Part shown: piece by piece, positions 16,392-24,868 of the stretch
Position numbering within the stretch: position 1 is the first letter of the stretch
Layout of the letters: every line of letters begins with the position of its first letter
NCBI RefSeq assembly: GCF_002803065.1
Contig: NZ_NNBL01000028.1
Location: 1 to 64,000, forward strand
Reading direction: 5' to 3'
Source: Streptomyces sp. CB01635
GTDB taxonomy: Bacteria; Actinomycetota; Actinomycetes; Streptomycetales; Streptomycetaceae
DNA: 64,000 bases
Position numbers and translations under genes: made by a program
The notes under the pieces: generated by a model
Seen by the model: only the letters and a program-made list of their open reading frames with translations
Databases searched by the model: none
What the model was told of the DNA's origin: nothing

Positions 16392-17153
16392 TCAGCCGCC
16401 GTAACGCCGGTGGCGGGCGGCGTAGTCGCGCAGGGCGCGCAGGAAGTCCACCTTGCGGAAGGCGGGCCAGAAAACTTCGCAGAAGTAGTACTCGGAGTGG
16501 GCCGACTGCCAGAGCATGAATCCGGACAGGCGCTGCTCGCCGCTCGTGCGGATGACGAGGTCCGGGTCGGGCTGCCCGCTGGTGTAGAGGTGCTTCGAGA
16601 TCTGGTCGATGTCGACGCTCTCGGCGATCTCCTCGAGGCTGGTGCCCTTGTCCGCGTGGTCGAGCAGCAGGGAGCGCACCGCGTCGGCGATCTCCTGGCG
16701 GCCGCCGTAGCCGACCGCGACGTTCACGAGTATCCCCGCGTTGTCCGCGGTGGCCTGCTCGGCCTCCTTGAGGACGGTCTGGGTGCGGGCCGGGAGAAGG
16801 TCGAGGGTGCCGACGTGGTGGACGCGCCAGCGGCCGTCGACGGCGAGGCTGCGGACGGTCTCCTCGATGATGCCGAGGAGCGGCCTCAGCTCCTCCTCGG
16901 GACGGTCGAAGTTGTCCGTCGACAGCATCCAGAGGGTGACGACCTCGACGTCCGTCTCGGCACACCAGCCGAGGAACTCCTCGATCTTGTACGCACCGGC
17001 CTGGTGGCCCTGCGCCGCAGTGCCACCGGAGGCCTTCGCCCAGCGCCTGTTCCCGTCGAGGATGACCCCGATGTGTTTGGGCACCTGATCGTGGTCGAGA
17101 CGGCCTTCCACCCGGCGTGCGTAAAGTCCGTACACCAGGTCGCGCAGGTTCAC
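16392..17153 (-). CDS. uppS: cis-prenyl transferase (polyprenyl diphosphate synthase, UppS family)
   Basis: A 253-residue enzyme that adds isoprene units to make the polyprenyl carrier for cell-wall synthesis. Family blocks are present in order: HIGVILDGNRRWAKA (catalytic Asp33), TLWMLSTDNFDRP, NVAVGYGGRQEI and the C-terminal PDPDLVIRTSGEQRLSGFMLWQSAHSEYYF. Streptomyces have two or more such enzymes of different chain length, so product length is uncertain; some paralogues make short Z,E-farnesyl or decaprenyl products. Confidence 0.93.
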   Translation of the reverse strand: MNLRDLVYGLYARRVEGRLDHDQVPKHIGVILDGNRRWAKASGGTAAQGHQAGAYKIEEFLGWCAETDVEVVTLWMLSTDNFDRPEEELRPLLGIIEETVRSLAVDGRWRVHHVGTLDLLPARTQTVLKEAEQATADNAGILVNVAVGYGGRQEIADAVRSLLLDHADKGTSLEEIAESVDIDQISKHLYTSGQPDPDLVIRTSGEQRLSGFMLWQSAHSEYYFCEVFWPAFRKVDFLRALRDYAARHRRYGG

Positions 17154-17286
17154 TGTCTTTCAGCCCCTCCGTGCAGACGGCAGTCCCCGAGGGCGAAGCC
17201 TACCGCTGCTGGGCGCCGTCCTCACTGTGGGGCTGTCTGTGCTCCGGTGCTGTGGGCTGTCGGTGCTCTGACGTAGCTTCGTACCC

Positions 17287-18327
17287 ATGAACGACATGTC
17301 TTCGTACCGCGCCGCCGCGGACCGCTACGACTCGATGGAGTACCGGCGCACCGGCCGCAGTGGCCTCAAGCTGCCCGCGATCTCGCTCGGCCTGTGGCAC
17401 AACTTCGGTGACGACCGCACACTGGACTCGCAGCGGGAGATCCTCCGCCGCGCTTTTGACATCGGTGTCACCCACTTCGACCTGGCGAACAACTACGGGC
17501 CGCCCCCCGGCTCCGCCGAGCTGAACTTCGGCAAGATGTTCGCCCAGGACTTCGCCCCGTATCGGGACGAGCTGGTCATTTCGACCAAGGCGGGCTATCT
17601 CATGCACCCGGGCCCGTACGGGGAGTGGGGCAGCCGCAAGTACCTGCTGTCGTCCCTCGACGCGTCCCTGTCCCGGATGGGCCTCGACTACGTCGACATC
17701 TTCTACTCGCACCGCTTCGACCCGGACACCCCGCTCGAGGAGACGATGGGCGCGCTCGCGTCCGCCGTGCAGCAGGGCAAGGCGCTGTACGTGGGTGTGT
17801 CCTCGTACAACAGCGAGCAGACCGCCGAGGCGGCGCGCCTGCTGAAGGAGATGGGCGTCCCGGCGCTCATCCACCAGCCCTCGTACTCGATGATCAACCG
17901 CTGGACCGAGGACGACGGCCTGCTGGACACGCTGGAGACGGCCGGCATGGGCTGCATCTCCTTCGTGCCGCTCGCGCAGGGCCTGCTCACGGACAAGTAC
18001 CTGAAGGGCATCCCGGAGGGGTCGCGCGCCACGCAGGGCAAGTCCCTCGACCCGGGCCTCGCGGGCGACTCCGAGGTGATCCGCCGGCTGAACGGGCTGA
18101 ACGACATCGCCCAGCGCCGCGGCCAGTCCCTCGCGCAGCTCGCGCTCAACTGGGTGCTGCGGGACGAGCGGATGACGTCGGCCCTGATCGGCGCCTCCAG
18201 CGTCCGGCAGCTGGAGGAGAACGTGGCGGCTCTGGCGGGCCCGAAGCTCACCGAAGAAGAGCTGTCCGAAATCGACTCGTTCGCGGTGTCGACCCCGGGC
18301 ACGAACATCTGGGCCGGGCGGAGCTGA
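17287..18327 (+). CDS. Aldo/keto reductase (YghZ/glyceraldehyde-3-phosphate reductase type)
   Basis: A 346-residue NADPH-dependent reductase of the TIM-barrel AKR superfamily. The catalytic tetrad appears as Asp and Tyr in THFDLANNYG, Lys in VISTKAGY and His in FYSHRFD. The N-terminal YRRTGRSGLKLPAISLGLWHNFG and C-terminal LIGASSVRQLEENV are typical of the AKR14 group (E. coli YghZ). There is no ribosome binding site; TAGCTT sits 7 bases before ATG 17287, suggesting a leaderless mRNA. It is monocistronic. Confidence 0.92.
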   Translation: MNDMSSYRAAADRYDSMEYRRTGRSGLKLPAISLGLWHNFGDDRTLDSQREILRRAFDIGVTHFDLANNYGPPPGSAELNFGKMFAQDFAPYRDELVISTKAGYLMHPGPYGEWGSRKYLLSSLDASLSRMGLDYVDIFYSHRFDPDTPLEETMGALASAVQQGKALYVGVSSYNSEQTAEAARLLKEMGVPALIHQPSYSMINRWTEDDGLLDTLETAGMGCISFVPLAQGLLTDKYLKGIPEGSRATQGKSLDPGLAGDSEVIRRLNGLNDIAQRRGQSLAQLALNWVLRDERMTSALIGASSVRQLEENVAALAGPKLTEEELSEIDSFAVSTPGTNIWAGRS

Positions 18328-18383
18328 CCCCTCCTGTTCCGTCCGTTCCGCGCGAGGGCCACGGCCCTCGCGCCAGGACACTC

Positions 18384-18435
18384 CCTAGGGTCTTTCGTTC
18401 GGATCCGGCTGCCCGATCCGAACGAGAGGCCCTAG
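18384..18435. terminator. Bidirectional terminator between convergent genes
   Basis: Imperfect ~21-base arms, with CGTTCGGATC facing GATCCGAACG and CCTAGGG facing CCCTAGG, around an 11-base loop. The right arm includes the stop codon of the membrane protein that ends at 18432. Confidence 0.75.
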
Positions 18436-18950
18436 GCGCCGGGGGTACGCGGCCTGCGGAACCATGCGCCCGTGCTCGCCTGGCTGAGCAGGACGACCAT
18501 GACGACCGCTCCGATCAGCGCGATGGGCCCACCGATGTTGCCGCGCAGCGTTCCGCTCAGGCCGAGCAGGATCTGCACGCTCGCGATGACGATCGACGTG
18601 ACGCGCAGCCCACGTCCCGCCCTCCCGTAGAAGCAGGCGAGGACCAGCAGCGCGACGCCGAGGATGTTCCCGCCGAACGCGGCGCCGGCGCCCCGCGCCC
18701 CCTCCGTCACGCCTACGGCGACGGAGGCGAGGAGGGCGAGGCCGACCATCACAAACGTGGTCGTCCGGGCGGCGCGGAGCGAGGACGGCATGCTCAGGGG
18801 CGGCGCGGGGGCGAACTGAGGGTTCTCCCCGTACGGCCCGGACGCGTTGTAGGGGCCGGGGATGTAGGGGACGGGAGCGCCGTGCCGACCCGGGCCGCCG
18901 TACGGGTCGTGAGCGGTGGGCGGCGCCTGGTGCGGATGGTCGTTCGGCAT
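18432..18950 (-). CDS. Small membrane protein, Pro/Gly-rich N-terminus
   Basis: A 172-residue protein not assigned to a named family. About 70 Pro/Gly/Tyr-rich residues are followed by four predicted helices: TTFVMVGLALLASVAVGV, NILGVALLVLACFYG, TSIVIASVQILLGLSG and IALIGAVVMVVLLSQA. ATG 18950 is preceded by TAGAGT at 7 bases and has no ribosome binding site, so it is probably leaderless. Function unknown; such proteins are common in Streptomyces. Confidence 0.8.
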   Translation of the reverse strand: MPNDHPHQAPPTAHDPYGGPGRHGAPVPYIPGPYNASGPYGENPQFAPAPPLSMPSSLRAARTTTFVMVGLALLASVAVGVTEGARGAGAAFGGNILGVALLVLACFYGRAGRGLRVTSIVIASVQILLGLSGTLRGNIGGPIALIGAVVMVVLLSQASTGAWFRRPRTPGA

Positions 18951-19011
18951 GCCGCGGACTCTAATCCGGCGCCGTGACCCGGGGGGCGCACGCGCGCGGC
19001 CGGCCGGAGAC

Positions 19012-19110
19012 AAAAAAACGGGCCGGTCCGTGGGGGGGAGACGGACCGGCCCGAGGGGGGGTTTCCACCATAACCCTTCGTAAGTGATGGTGGGTGCATC
19101 GGCGTGCCAC
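19012..19110 (-). ncRNA. Candidate small RNA with two hairpins and a U-tract
   Basis: Read on the minus strand: a CCACCAT/ATGGTGG stem (19087-19093 with 19065-19071), then a 13-base stem (19041-19053 with 19019-19031) followed at once by seven T. Factor-independent terminators with T-tracts are unusual at this GC content, and no gene upstream needs one here: the nearest minus-strand gene ends at 19907. A short open frame starting ATGCACCC overlaps the first hairpin, so an attenuator-type leader is an alternative. No expression evidence. Confidence 0.4.
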
Positions 19111-19285
19111 AACTACTCTCCGAAGTCGCCCGACGACGGCTGGAGGTATGTTTCCGGCCGCTTCAGGCGGGGTTTCGCAACGGTTTTCCCGGCTTGCGGC
19201 CCGCGCGCGGCGTCCCCCTGAAGGGTTAGTCGTGCGACGAACGCGCGCTTGACGCCCGAGCCGCCCGGAGGTTGGCTGCGCACCC

Positions 19286-19621
19286 ATGGCGACCTTCACC
19301 GTGCCGGGACTCGAGGCCGAACTGCCGCTGGAAATCGCGGAGTCGGGGCGGGCGCGGCGACGCGGGCTGCTCGGCCGGGACGGGGTGAACGGCGCGCTCC
19401 TGCTGACGTCGTCGTCGAGCGTGCACACCCTGGGGATGCGCTTCGTCATAGATGTGGCGTATTTGGACCGGCGTGGCACGGTGCTCGCCGTGCGGACGAT
19501 GCGGCCGGGCCGAATCGGACTCCCCCGGTTGCGCGCCCGGCGTGTCCTGGAGTCGGAGGCGGGGGCTATGGCCCGGTGGGGAGTGCGGCGGGGGGTGCGG
19601 GTGACGGTGCTGGGGCGGTGA
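19286..19621 (+). CDS. DUF192 family protein
   Basis: A 111-residue DUF192 protein. Conserved pieces are seen: RARRRGLLGRDG, SVHTLGMRFVIDVAYLD and RRVLESEAGAMARWGVRRG. The family is a small beta-barrel of unknown function, often exported in other bacteria, but this copy lacks a signal peptide. The gene stands alone, with no clear ribosome binding site. The 285 bases after it hold no gene, only a duplicated GTACCGCTTGCCAC and some short inverted repeats (for example CGGCACCG/CGGTGCCG at 19714-19748). Confidence 0.85.
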   Translation: MATFTVPGLEAELPLEIAESGRARRRGLLGRDGVNGALLLTSSSSVHTLGMRFVIDVAYLDRRGTVLAVRTMRPGRIGLPRLRARRVLESEAGAMARWGVRRGVRVTVLGR

Positions 19622-19906
19622 CGGCGCACCGCGTACCGCTTGCCACGTACCGCTTGCCACATATCGCGTATCGCGCGAGGGCCCGGTGGTCGTAGACGAG
19701 GAGGGGAGGCACGCGGCACCGCGCAGCCCCCTCCACTGCACGGTGCCGCCGCGCAGCTTTGCTCACGCGAATTGCCTTGGTCTGAACCTACGTGACGGTG
19801 ACACGTGTAGCGAGCCCTTGTCGATAACGATGCGGAATCGGTTGGAGGGTGAGCCTCCGCGAGAGACCCGGCGAACTCCTCCCGCTTGGGGGCCAATTGC
19901 CGTGAA

Positions 19907-20695
19907 TCACCCGGTGATCGGCTTGCGGGCCTCGATGAGGTGGCGGGTGCTGTGGGCGACGAACGGCCCTTCCTTCTCGAGCCGTTCATGCAGCTCAAGG
20001 AGGAGCGGCCGGTACGCCTCGACGGTGAAGCCCGGAACCATCCAGATCACCTTGCGCAGGAAGTGCACGACGGCACCGATGTCGAAGAACTCGATGCGCA
20101 GGCGCTCGGCGCGCAGGTCGACGACTTCGAGGCCGGCCGCTTCGGCCTCGGCGCGCTCGCCCTCCGGGTCGCGGCCGTTCCTGACCTCCTCCGGCTGCGG
20201 GCCGAGGAAGTACTCGACGACCTCGAAGACGCTGCTCGGGCCGACGTGCTGCGCGAAGTACGTACCGCCGGGCATCAGCACCCGGGCGATCTCGGCGAAC
20301 GGTGCCTTCACGGGGTGGCGGCTGGTCACCAGATCGAACGTGCCGTCGGCGAACGGCAGCGGCGCCTCTTCCCGCGAGGCGACGACCACGACGCCACGCG
20401 GGGCAAGCAGCGCCGAGGCCTTGGCGACGTTGGGCGGCCAGCCCTCGCTGGCGGCGATCAGCGGGGGCAGCTTCGGGGCGGAGGCGAGGACCTCGCCTCC
20501 GCCGGTCTGGAGGTCGAGCCCGGCCGACGCGCGGCCCATGCGCTCACCCATGGCACGCGCGTAACCCCAGGAGGGCCGCTCCTCGGTGGCCCGGCCCTCG
20601 AACCAGGAGAAGTCCCAGCCCTCCACGGGGGCGGCGGCCGCCTCCGTGACGAGCTCGTCGAAGGGGCGGCCGGCGGGGGTGGGGGGTGTACTCAT
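19907..20695 (-). CDS. SAM-dependent methyltransferase (class I-like)
   Basis: A 262-residue protein. The motif I position reads LDLQTGGGEVL, then VVVVASREEAPLPFADGTFDLVTSRHPV and EIARVLMPGGTYFAQHVG, the order of motif I, acidic loop and post-III of class I methyltransferases. The first glycine motif is slightly unusual (Gln-Thr where DxGxG is common). The substrate cannot be told. It is divergent from the DinB-like gene with ~110 bases between starts. Confidence 0.85.
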   Translation of the reverse strand: MSTPPTPAGRPFDELVTEAAAAPVEGWDFSWFEGRATEERPSWGYARAMGERMGRASAGLDLQTGGGEVLASAPKLPPLIAASEGWPPNVAKASALLAPRGVVVVASREEAPLPFADGTFDLVTSRHPVKAPFAEIARVLMPGGTYFAQHVGPSSVFEVVEYFLGPQPEEVRNGRDPEGERAEAEAAGLEVVDLRAERLRIEFFDIGAVVHFLRKVIWMVPGFTVEAYRPLLLELHERLEKEGPFVAHSTRHLIEARKPITG

Positions 20696-20807
20696 GGGGC
20701 CATGTTCGCAGCGGCGTTTCCGCGACGGCACGTGGTTTTGTGCCGCCCGGGCCGTCCATCCTTCACGGGAGGGGGCGTTGTCGGCGGGCGCTGCTACGTT
20801 CCCCGGC

Positions 20808-21314
20808 ATGGGAATCCACGTGCCCTACACCGGGGGCGAGAAGGAAAGTCTGCTGGCAGCGCTCGACCGGCACCGCGACGTCGTGCTCTGGAAGCTGCAG
20901 GGCCTCGACGAGGAGCAGGTGCGGCGGCCGATGGCGCCTTCGGGGAACAGCCTCCTCGGCCTGGTCAAGCATCTGGCGTCGGTCGAGTACGGCTGGTTCT
21001 GCGAGACGTTCGGGCGGCCGGTGGAGCCACTGTGGTTCGACCCGGAGACGGACGAGGACCTGCGGGTGGGCCCCGAGGAGTCCACGGAGCGCATCACCGC
21101 TTTCTACGGCCGGGCGCGGGCCGCGTCCGACGCCGTGATCGCCGAGGTCGGGCTCGAGGAGACCGGCACGTCGTGGGACGGCAAGAAGGTGTCGATGCGG
21201 TGGGTGCTCATCCACATGCTGGAGGAGACGGCGCGGCACGCGGGCCACATCGACATCCTGCGGGAACTGATCGACGGCGCGGCCGGTGACCACCAGGGGA
21301 CGTCGCGGGCGTGA
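20808..21314 (+). CDS. DinB/DUF664 family protein
   Basis: A 168-residue four-helix-bundle protein of the DinB-like superfamily, which includes mycothiol-dependent S-transferases. The three expected metal-ligand histidines appear in LVKHLASVEYGW and in ETARHAGHIDILRELIDG. ATG 20808 follows TACGTT by 7 bases without a ribosome binding site, so the mRNA is probably leaderless. Enzymatic activity is unproven for most members. Confidence 0.87.
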   Translation: MGIHVPYTGGEKESLLAALDRHRDVVLWKLQGLDEEQVRRPMAPSGNSLLGLVKHLASVEYGWFCETFGRPVEPLWFDPETDEDLRVGPEESTERITAFYGRARAASDAVIAEVGLEETGTSWDGKKVSMRWVLIHMLEETARHAGHIDILRELIDGAAGDHQGTSRA

Positions 21315-21522
21315 TCGCTCCGGTCTCGCCTTCCTCACCTGTCTCTCACCGAACTCCCGCACGGTTCCCAGACCGATCCGCTGTAGTAGGGAGGGGGACG
21401 GTAACCGCCCGCCCCTGCCTCGGCCTACGGGGGTTCTCCACGTACCCTGGGCGGATCCGCTCCGGGCACCGCTGCCCGACACAGGTAACGGCACCGTCCG
21501 TCCCGCGCCGAAATGCGAGCAC

Positions 21523-22950
21523 ATGTCCGATCGTTCCATTCGCTCCGTTCGTTCCGCCCGTTCAGCGATAGCGGCCCGTTCCGCACGCCCAGCGGAAGCG
21601 GCTCGTTCCGCACGCTCGGCAATAGCGGCCCGTTCCGCACGATCCTCAACAGCGGCCCGTTCCGCACGATCCTCGATAGCGGCCTGGCTCACCCGCCTCT
21701 ACTTCGCCCGGCTCCGGAAGAAGGGCGGCCTCGACCTCTCCGTCCTCTCGAAGCTGCCCGACGCCGCGCTCCTTCCGCTGCGCCGCGACGGCCTCGACCC
21801 GGTGGCCGAGATCGGCGAGCTGCGTGACCGGGAGCCGGTCAGCAGGCTGCCCATCCCCGGCATGACGGTCTGGCTGGTCACCGGCTACGACGAGGCGAAG
21901 GCCGTACTGGGCCACGGGTCCGCGTTCAGCAACGACTTCCGGAACCTGGTCGGCAACACCGGCGTCACCGACGACCAGAACCCGGGCGGGCTCGGCTTCA
22001 CCGACCCGCCGGACCACACCCGGCTGCGGAAGATGCTGACGCCGGAGTTCACGATGCGCCGGCTCTCCCGGCTCACGCCCCGTATCCACGCCATCGTGGA
22101 GGAGCGCCTCGCCGACCTCGCGAAGGCGGCGGACGGCGACGGCGCCGTGGACCTCGTCGAGCACTTCGCGATGCCGGTGCCCGCGCTGGTGATCTGCGAA
22201 CTGCTCGGCGTCCCCTATGAGGACCGGGACGACTTCCAGCAGTTCTCCGTGGCCCGCTTCGACGTGTTCGGCGGCGCGGGCGCGTCGTTCAGCGCCGTGT
22301 CGCAGTCACTCGACTACCTGCGCGGGATCGTCGCCGAGCAGCGCCGCAACCCCGGTGACGGCCTCCTCGGCATGCTCGTACGCGAATACGGCGACTCCAT
22401 CACGGACGAGGAGCTCACGGGCCTCGCCGACGGCGTCCTCACCGGCGGCCTGGAGACCACCGCGAGCATGCTGGCGCTCGGCACCCTCATCCTGCTCCAG
22501 AACCCCGAGCACTTCGCCGCGCTGCGCGACGCGGAGGACCCGGAGGCCGTCGCCGCGCCCTTCGTCGACGAGCTGCTGCGCCATCTGACCGTCGTCCAGA
22601 CCGCGTTCCCGCGCTTCGCACGCGAGGACGTCGAGATCGGCGGGGTCCCGATATCCGGCGGCGACATAGTCCTCGTCTCCCTCAGCGCGGCGGACCGCGA
22701 CGCGCGCCTCGGCGAGGACATGGACCGCTTCGACCCGTCCCGCCAGGTCACCGGCTCCCACCTCGCGTTCGGCTACGGCATCCACCGCTGCATCGGCGCC
22801 GAACTCGGCAAGATGGAACTCCGCGCGGCCTTCCCGCAACTGGTCCGCCGCTTCCCGGAGTTGAAGCTCGCCGTCGAGCCCCGCGACCTGGAGTTCCGCA
22901 AGCTGTCGATCGTGTACGGGGTGGACACACTGCCGGTCCGGCTCGGCTAG
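21523..22950 (+). CDS. Cytochrome P450 with repetitive Arg/Ala/Ser N-terminus
   Basis: A 475-residue bacterial class I P450. Landmarks: I-helix GGLETT (308-313), K-helix ELLR (Glu350), and the heme loop FGYGIHRCIGAELGKME with Cys423 as ligand. The first ~50 residues are unusual: four copies of a nine-residue AARSARxxx unit from a perfect 27-bp DNA repeat, then WLTRLYFARLRKKGG. No ATG or GTG lies between the repeats and the P450 fold, so at least part of the repeat must be translated. No ferredoxin or biosynthetic genes adjoin, so the substrate is unknown. Confidence 0.92.
   Translation: MSDRSIRSVRSARSAIAARSARPAEAARSARSAIAARSARSSTAARSARSSIAAWLTRLYFARLRKKGGLDLSVLSKLPDAALLPLRRDGLDPVAEIGELRDREPVSRLPIPGMTVWLVTGYDEAKAVLGHGSAFSNDFRNLVGNTGVTDDQNPGGLGFTDPPDHTRLRKMLTPEFTMRRLSRLTPRIHAIVEERLADLAKAADGDGAVDLVEHFAMPVPALVICELLGVPYEDRDDFQQFSVARFDVFGGAGASFSAVSQSLDYLRGIVAEQRRNPGDGLLGMLVREYGDSITDEELTGLADGVLTGGLETTASMLALGTLILLQNPEHFAALRDAEDPEAVAAPFVDELLRHLTVVQTAFPRFAREDVEIGGVPISGGDIVLVSLSAADRDARLGEDMDRFDPSRQVTGSHLAFGYGIHRCIGAELGKMELRAAFPQLVRRFPELKLAVEPRDLEFRKLSIVYGVDTLPVRLG
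21571..21678 (+). repeat. 27-bp tandem repeat (4 copies) inside the P450 gene
   Basis: Four consecutive 27-base units, each starting GCGGC(C/T)CGTTCCGCACG and encoding AARSAR plus three variable residues. Being a multiple of three, copy changes would alter length without breaking the frame. Confidence 0.9.
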
Positions 22951-22972
22951 CGGAGCGCGCGACGTCGGGGGA

Positions 22973-23638
22973 TCACTGTTCCGTGCCGGTCGAGTCGGCC
23001 GAGTCCGTGGCCGCCCCCTTCGGGAACGTCACCTCCACGCGGCGGTTCTTCTTGCGGCCCTCTTCGCTGTTGTTGTCGGCGATCGGGTAGTCCTCGCTGT
23101 AGCCCCGCACCGCGAACGTGACGTCCTGATCCTGTGAACCGAGAGCTGCCGCCAGCTCGTCGTGCACGGCCTCCGCGCGCTTCTTCGAGAGCGTCAGCCC
23201 GTGCGCGTACGACCCGAGGTCGTCCGTGAAACCGAAGACGCGGACGTTCGTGGCGTGCTGCGCCTTGATCTCGTCTGCGATGGCCTGGATCCGGGACTTG
23301 GCGTCCGGATTGAGCTTGGAACTGTCCTTCTGGAACAGCACCTCCGCCTGGAGTGCGAACTTCACGTCCTGGTTGGTGTCCTCGCGCCGCTCGTCGCCGG
23401 ACAGGTCCTCGACGACGGACTTGATGTCGAGCACCTTGGCCGGCGCGAGGGTGGCGCCGTCGGCGAGCTTCAGCCCGGGGCTGTTGGCGTCGACGTCCGG
23501 GGGCGGCGAGGTGGTGGTACTCCCCGGCGGAGCGCCTGACGGCTCCGGATCATCGGCGTAGGCGCTGCCGCTGAAGCTTGCGCTGAGGGCGATCAGGGCG
23601 ACGGTGGTGAGGGCGGCGAGGCGACGGGTGAGGGGCAT
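22973..23638 (-). CDS. Secreted OmpA-domain protein
   Basis: A 221-residue exported protein: signal peptide ending near ALSASFSGSAYA, a Pro/Ser/Thr linker, then an OmpA/MotB-type peptidoglycan-binding domain (about 90-210). It has FQKDSSKLNPDAKSRI, VFGFTDDLGSYAHGLTLSKKRAEAV and NNSEEGRKKNRRVEV, where the Asp and Arg bind meso-diaminopimelate or its LL form. It is four bases after a lipoprotein gene and downstream of the Tad pilus genes. OmpA-type proteins occur as accessory envelope parts in other tad loci, so a pilus anchoring role is plausible but inferred. Confidence 0.88.
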   Translation of the reverse strand: MPLTRRLAALTTVALIALSASFSGSAYADDPEPSGAPPGSTTTSPPPDVDANSPGLKLADGATLAPAKVLDIKSVVEDLSGDERREDTNQDVKFALQAEVLFQKDSSKLNPDAKSRIQAIADEIKAQHATNVRVFGFTDDLGSYAHGLTLSKKRAEAVHDELAAALGSQDQDVTFAVRGYSEDYPIADNNSEEGRKKNRRVEVTFPKGAATDSADSTGTEQ

Positions 23639-23642
23639 GGGG

Positions 23643-24233
23643 TTACTCGCCCTCGGAGATTTCTACGGGGGCGGGGGGCATGGCGCCGACTTGGAAGCTC
23701 ACCTTTGTAGTGCCTTCCGGAGGCGCGGGGAACTGGGCGAACCACGTGGCGCTCTCCCCGGACCTGAGCCGGCTGAATTTCGTGCAGAGGCAGCGGCCGT
23801 TGGTGTCCCGCAGGACGAGGTACTTCTTCTTGCCCTGCTCGTCCACGAGGCTCGCGCCGGACAACGAACCTCCATTGGCCGCGAGTTCGCGTTCGTCGCT
23901 CTGCCAATCGGCTCCGAGCCATGAGCTGGATCCGTCGTTGCGCACGGTTCCCGAGACAGTCACAAACCCGCCTTGGTCACGTGTCGCGGAATTGATCGCG
24001 ACAGAGACGTCGCCGTCCTTACTCTCCGCCAGGACCTTGTCCGTGGACGGGGCCGGCGACGCGTCCTGCTTGTCGTCACTCCCCTCTCCCGCGGGCGCGG
24101 ACGACGAGGATTCGGCCTTGGGACCACCGTTGTCATCACTGCCGCCGCAACCGGCCACCGTAAGGACCAGCCCTGAAGTGATCGCCACCGCAGCCAGTGC
24201 CCGGCGGGTCGTCATGGTGCGCCGAAGATTCAT
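23643..24233 (-). CDS. Lipoprotein of the tad locus
   Basis: A 196-residue lipoprotein: signal peptide with lipobox VAGC (Cys29), a Ser/Asp/Gly-rich spacer, then a beta-rich domain with conserved SGTVRNDGSSSW and CLCTKF, the latter a likely disulfide. Placed 4 bases before the OmpA gene and 26 bases after the TadG-like gene in the same direction, so probably in the pilus operon. No known family; similar lipoprotein-OmpA pairs end Streptomyces tad clusters as I remember them. Confidence 0.8.
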   Translation of the reverse strand: MNLRRTMTTRRALAAVAITSGLVLTVAGCGGSDDNGGPKAESSSSAPAGEGSDDKQDASPAPSTDKVLAESKDGDVSVAINSATRDQGGFVTVSGTVRNDGSSSWLGADWQSDERELAANGGSLSGASLVDEQGKKKYLVLRDTNGRCLCTKFSRLRSGESATWFAQFPAPPEGTTKVSFQVGAMPPAPVEISEGE

Positions 24234-24259
24234 TGCCGCGGCTTCCCTCTCGTGATGTG

Positions 24260-24868
24260 TCAGTCGGCCAGGTGTACGGAGAAGAGAACGGAGGGATCGG
24301 GCAGATCACGTGTCTCGAAGTCATCCGGGTCAAAATCGAAGGAATCACCACCGTCGCAGTCGAATTCCACGACCTTAGCCGGATCGGCGGACGGAGCCAC
24401 GTCGCAGCGCGGTTCGATGACAGCAGTAGCCTCGGCCGTTGCGTGCTTCGACTCCGTGCCGGGAATGACGGAATCGCCGACCGTGCCATTGGACTGCACT
24501 TTCGCCCAATAGCCCGGATAGCCGTTCACCTCGGACGGTCCGAATCCGACGACGCGGGCATCGTTGCCGGCAGCCAGGTTGTCCGCCGCGCCGCGGGCCC
24601 CGTCCCCGGTGAACTTGTCACCCGCGAGCCAGTCCAGCCAGTCGTCCCCCGCGCCGATGGCCTTCCCCAGTCCGGTCATCAATTCGCCCCTCGAGTCCTG
24701 GGCGGCCGCCAAAGCAGCGGCATCCGCAGCCGATTGGGCGCCATTGCGCGCGGAGGCTGCCTGGGCGAATGCGAAGAACGCGAAGGCGGCGAAGAGCAGG
24801 ATCGCCGTAAGCCAGATATAGATGGGCAGGGTCTGACCGCGATCACCGGAGAGCCGCGCGATGGTCAG
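24260..24868 (-). CDS. TadG-like pilus assembly protein, apparent CTG start
   Basis: A 202-residue protein: DRGQTLPIYIWLTAILLFAAFAFFAFAQAA is the TadE/TadG-like N-terminal membrane segment, and SARNGAQSAADAAALAAAQD the typical helix after it. The rest is an acidic extracellular domain rich in Asp. The frame has no ATG, GTG or TTG near the beginning; CTG at 24868 overlaps the stop codon of the pilin gene as CTGA, the same four-base coupling as ATGA/GTGA overlaps elsewhere in the window. I therefore propose CTG initiation coupled to pilin translation. Confidence 0.8.
   Translation of the reverse strand: MTIARLSGDRGQTLPIYIWLTAILLFAAFAFFAFAQAASARNGAQSAADAAALAAAQDSRGELMTGLGKAIGAGDDWLDWLAGDKFTGDGARGAADNLAAGNDARVVGFGPSEVNGYPGYWAKVQSNGTVGDSVIPGTESKHATAEATAVIEPRCDVAPSADPAKVVEFDCDGGDSFDFDPDDFETRDLPDPSVLFSVHLAD

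Noticed and set aside
21571..21678. CRISPR-like array
   Set aside because: Units are adjacent 27-mers without spacers, inside a coding frame; no cas genes. The 9-, 17- and 30-bp arrays were rejected as CRISPR for the same reason.
21523..22950. Biosynthetic gene cluster around the P450
   Set aside because: Neighbours are a DinB protein and an OmpA protein; no synthase, ferredoxin or tailoring genes.
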